Assembly (NCBI GenBank): GCA_910577575.1
Contig: CAJTOG010000009.1
Location: 1 to 46,414 of the forward strand
Source: an uncultured Ruminococcus sp.
Lineage (GTDB): Bacteria > Bacillota > Clostridia > Oscillospirales > Ruminococcaceae
Length of the DNA: 46,414 bases
Direction of reading: 5' to 3'
Part shown: positions 43,810-46,414 of the stretch, piece after piece
Layout: every line of letters begins with the position of its first letter
How positions within the stretch are numbered: position 1 is the stretch's first letter
Translations under genes and position numbers: made by a program
The notes under the pieces: generated by a model
Database searches by the model: none
What the model was told of the DNA's origin: nothing
What the model saw: the letters and a program-made list of their open reading frames with translations, nothing else

Positions 43810-44898
43810 TTATTTACCTGATAAAAGTAAATTCATCAGAAATTTTTTCTTTAGTTTTTCCTGTTCCAGTTCTTTTTCAAGCAATTCAATTTCCCTGTCT
43901 TGTACTGAAAGAATTTCAACTATTGCGGTTTGTTCTTCAATGAGAGGGATGCATGTTAATATTTTCTTTATATGTCCAGATGTAATCAATGGCTGACCAG
44001 AACCATATACAAGATTACGTAAATTTATCTGACATAATAAATAAAAAATAAATAGAAAACTATTTTTTTCATTTATTCTTATTAATAATGCATTATCAGA
44101 TATTTTACATTTATTATATATTTTATATAATGAACCAGCATTTGCCCCAACACGTGCAACAATAATTATATTTTCATCATAATCATAAGAATTAGCTTTC
44201 CCTATTTCTCCAGTAGAACCATAAATAGAATATATTCCATTTTCTTCATTTTTAACAGATTTTCCTGAATTTATTGATGAGAATATTTCTTCAAGTTTAA
44301 CTTTTTCCCATTCGCCCTTAAAACCTTTAAGCCTGATTTTTCCTGTAAGAAGATTCTGCATAAGCCATTTTTTCTGCTGTTTCTTCTGGTCAATAAGATT
44401 TTGCTTGAGTTCTATGAGTTTATCCTGTGTTGAAAGAATTTCAGTTATTTCACGCTGTATTTCAACCGGAGGAATAGGAATTTGAAACTGTGAATAAACA
44501 CTAATCCAGTGACGTACATGAGAACTTGCCTGAAATTTGATACAGCTCATTGCATAGAATACATATCTGAAACAAATGTTATTTTTGGGTCTTAGCATTT
44601 TCATAGCTGATGATTTTACTTTAAAATCAAAATCAACCCAATGGAATCCAGTTGTAAAGTCATCAAATATAATTACGGGATTTTTACTGTCTGCTTTATA
44701 AATTCCATCTGTTTCACCTGTATAGCCAAGTATAAATGATTGTCCTGCTGTAAGAACCGGAGTTTTATAAGAATCATTATATTCTGTACTTTTTACTATA
44801 TATTTTGTTGGCTGTTCATAATCAAGACAATCTTCCAGTTTCTTATACTTTATGCCGTTCGGACAAAGTTTTTTGATTAAATGATTTATATCTTTCAT
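43810..44898 (-). CDS. hsdS: Type I restriction-modification specificity subunit (HsdS)
   Basis: A 362-aa protein with two target-recognition domains (about 5-150 and 200-320), each followed by a conserved coiled helix: EILSTQDKLIELKQNLID and, at the end, EILSVQDREIELLEKELEQ. Between them is the central stretch KKWLMQNLLTGKIRLKGF. Each TRD half recognises part of a split DNA target. It starts with an ATGA overlap with ecfA2 and ends 17 bases before ecfT, whose ribosome site follows the stop. No hsdM or hsdR gene lies in the window. The AT content is slightly higher than in the ecf genes, which fits acquisition. Confidence 0.9.
   Translation of the reverse strand: MKDINHLIKKLCPNGIKYKKLEDCLDYEQPTKYIVKSTEYNDSYKTPVLTAGQSFILGYTGETDGIYKADSKNPVIIFDDFTTGFHWVDFDFKVKSSAMKMLRPKNNICFRYVFYAMSCIKFQASSHVRHWISVYSQFQIPIPPVEIQREITEILSTQDKLIELKQNLIDQKKQQKKWLMQNLLTGKIRLKGFKGEWEKVKLEEIFSSINSGKSVKNEENGIYSIYGSTGEIGKANSYDYDENIIIVARVGANAGSLYKIYNKCKISDNALLIRINEKNSFLFIFYLLCQINLRNLVYGSGQPLITSGHIKKILTCIPLIEEQTAIVEILSVQDREIELLEKELEQEKLKKKFLMNLLLSGK
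44325..44386. repeat. 62-bp direct repeat, copy 1 (hsdS central region)
   Basis: It matches 46352-46413 in 61 of 62 bases, same orientation, and encodes the coiled helix and KKWLMQNLLTGK junction of both hsdS genes. Confidence 0.9.
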
Positions 44899-45755
44899 CT
44901 TTTCTGCTCTTTCTTTGCATTAATCAGCAGTTTTTTTGCATATTCAACAGTATAGACATCTTTTCCAAAATTGAGACCATGCTTTTTCAGTTCAAGAAAT
45001 ACTTTTGTAATCTGCGGAACATCAAGCCCGATTTCTGATATTTCTTCTGCTCGGCTGAAAACTTTTTCCGTATCATCATAACAGAAAAGCTTTCCTTTGT
45101 TCATAACGAGAATCTTATCCGCAAAACCTGCTATATCCTCCATGCTGTGCGAAACTATAAGAACAGTATTCCCAACACGTTTATGATAAGTCTTTATATG
45201 ACCTAAAATCATGTCACGTCCTGCGGGGTCAAGACCTGCTGTAGGCTCGTCCAAAATAAGCACTTTCGGATTCATTGTCATAACTCCCGCAATAGCTACA
45301 CGTCTTTTCTGTCCACCCGACAGGTCAAACGGCGAACGGTTTAAAATCTCCTCATCAAGACCTATATCATATGCTGTTTCAAGCACCCGTCTTTTTATTT
45401 CCGCATCGTCCAAACCCATATTTTTAGGACCAAATGCTATATCCTTATAAACGGTCTCTTCAAAAATCTGATATTCGGGATACTGGAAAACAAGTCCCAC
45501 CTGAAAACGCACATCACGGATTTTTGTTTTATCCGCCCATATATCCTGACCGTCAAGCAGAATTTTTCCGGAAGATGGTTTTAAAAGTCCGTTGAAATGC
45601 TGGATAAGAGTTGACTTTCCCGAACCCGTATGACCCATAACTCCTACCATTTCGCCTTCTTCAATTTTTATGTTCACATGGTCCACAGCCGTTTTTTCAA
45701 AGGGTGAACCCTGACTGTAGATATAAGTCAAATCCTGAGTTTCAAGGACTGCCAA
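44895..45755 (-). CDS. ecfA2: ECF transporter ATPase EcfA2
   Basis: A 286-aa ATPase. The N-terminus IYSQGSPFEKTAVDHVN is typical of EcfA2 (EcfA1 lacks this). The Walker A is GHTGSGKST, the Q-loop VFQYPEYQIF, the signature LSGGQKRR and the Walker B LILDEPTAGLDP. It pairs with EcfA1, whose gene is expected just outside the window. The start is TTG 45755, with AAGGAGG inside the end of the upstream hsdS. It overlaps the downstream hsdS by four bases. The unit drives S components, perhaps including the one at 20608. Confidence 0.94.
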   Translation of the reverse strand: MAVLETQDLTYIYSQGSPFEKTAVDHVNIKIEEGEMVGVMGHTGSGKSTLIQHFNGLLKPSSGKILLDGQDIWADKTKIRDVRFQVGLVFQYPEYQIFEETVYKDIAFGPKNMGLDDAEIKRRVLETAYDIGLDEEILNRSPFDLSGGQKRRVAIAGVMTMNPKVLILDEPTAGLDPAGRDMILGHIKTYHKRVGNTVLIVSHSMEDIAGFADKILVMNKGKLFCYDDTEKVFSRAEEISEIGLDVPQITKVFLELKKHGLNFGKDVYTVEYAKKLLINAKKEQKR

Positions 45756-45758
45756 ATT

Positions 45759-46414
45759 TTACTCCTCCTTCAATAAAAACTGTATAAGTGCTTTTTTCTT
45801 TAATTTTTCCTGCTCCAGTTGTTTTTCAAGCAGTTCGATTTCTTTGTCCTGTGCTGATAGTATTTCAGCTATTGCGGTTTGTTCTTCAAGCTGTGGAAGA
45901 TTGAAAACAAAATTTTTTATTTGTTCTATTGCTAATTTAGGTTGTGCATTATTTGTTTGTGAGGTTTTTATTTGATTTTGTATGATTTCTGATGACAACA
46001 TTGAAATTAAATATTGTTTATTACAATGATAATCACATATTTTATCAGCATTTTCTGTAAGATTAGCACCATTTAATTCTTTTGGAATTGTTCCGATTAA
46101 ACCTAATGTTCCTGCAACAGAAATATATATATCATCAGAATATATTTTGTATCTTTTTATATTATCAATTATATCAATTGGTACATATTTGATAGTTGAC
46201 TTATTTACAGTACCATTTTCCATATCGGATACCGTAATGTAAGGAAAACCATTGTTTTCATTCTGAAGCTGATAACCTTTAGGTATTCTTTTCCCGCCTT
46301 TTACATCTGCAATATTTCCAAGCTTAACTTTCTTCCACTCCCCCTCAAAGTCTTTAAGCCTGATTTTTCCTGTAAGAAGATTCTGCATAAGCCATTTCTT
46401 CTGCTGTTTCTTCC
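45759..46414 (-). CDS. hsdS: Second HsdS gene (5' part outside the window)
   Basis: The C-terminal 217 codons of an HsdS: the central coiled junction (KKQQKKWLMQNLLTGK), a second TRD (about LGNIADVKGGKRIPKGYQ onward, unlike that of the first hsdS) and the closing helix EILSAQDKEIELLEKQLEQ. The frame is open to the window edge, so the true start and TRD1 lie outside. Its stop TAA overlaps the ecfA2 ribosome site, so the genes are tightly packed. The TRD2 differs from the first hsdS, so the two proteins should read different sites. Confidence 0.88.
   Translation of the reverse strand, partial: KKQQKKWLMQNLLTGKIRLKDFEGEWKKVKLGNIADVKGGKRIPKGYQLQNENNGFPYITVSDMENGTVNKSTIKYVPIDIIDNIKRYKIYSDDIYISVAGTLGLIGTIPKELNGANLTENADKICDYHCNKQYLISMLSSEIIQNQIKTSQTNNAQPKLAIEQIKNFVFNLPQLEEQTAIAEILSAQDKEIELLEKQLEQEKLKKKALIQFLLKEE
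46352..46413. repeat. 62-bp direct repeat, copy 2 (hsdS central region)
   Basis: Partner of 44325-44386, 61 of 62 bases the same. Recombination between the two would remove ecfA2 or swap TRDs by gene conversion. Confidence 0.9.

Noticed and set aside
43810..46414. Complete type I restriction-modification system
   Set aside because: Only S subunits are visible; no hsdM or hsdR in the window.

Overview
The window looks like chromosome of a low-GC, endospore-lineage Firmicute, most likely a Ruminococcus-type member of the Oscillospiraceae. The reasons are AT-rich spacers, strong Shine-Dalgarno sites, SpoVS and YmdB, a GH94 cellobiose phosphorylase, a cohesin-like lipoprotein and a complete Gram-positive type IV pilus locus. 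No rRNA or tRNA genes were seen and the species cannot be named from the sequence alone.

Region 1 (1-15.9 kb) is the type IV pilus locus. On the minus strand lie two pilins with an S41 protease between them, the retraction ATPase PilT and the extension ATPase PilB. The prepilin peptidase PilD is divergent. A second minus-strand operon holds pilC, a fused pilM-pilN, pilO, a 1057-aa PilX-like protein and two minor prepilins. A compact non-coding insert (about 11.92-12.13 kb) that resembles an IS200/IS605 end with an omega-RNA scaffold sits inside this operon.

Region 2 (16-28 kb) is mostly housekeeping and metabolism: asnB; ymdB, spoVS and a nucleoside kinase; an ECF S-component; an XRE regulator beside two tandem paralogous small-RNA genes; cellobiose phosphorylase; aldose epimerase; a membrane-protein gene with an early stop codon; and citrate synthase.

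Region 3 (27.9-33.3 kb) is a MarR regulator with a 36-bp perfect palindrome downstream of its promoter, followed by a heterodimeric ABC exporter with one degenerate nucleotide site. A second, membrane-bound XRE regulator follows.

Region 4 (33.3-46.4 kb, minus strand) begins with a DUF4190/DUF2752 pair. A long operon follows: hsdS (partial), ecfA2, hsdS, ecfT, a YfhO-family protein, truA, a DUF5711-like protein, a CvpA-like protein, clpE and a cohesin-like lipoprotein. The two type I restriction specificity genes are interleaved with the normally contiguous ecf genes.

The three observations most worth following are the duplicated XRE/small-RNA unit (21.3-22.1 kb), the hsdS genes threaded through the ecf operon (43.8-46.4 kb), and the omega-RNA-like insert in the pilus operon. 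Fifteen promoter candidates share one architecture: a TTG-type -35, a 17-bp spacer and an extended TGn -10.
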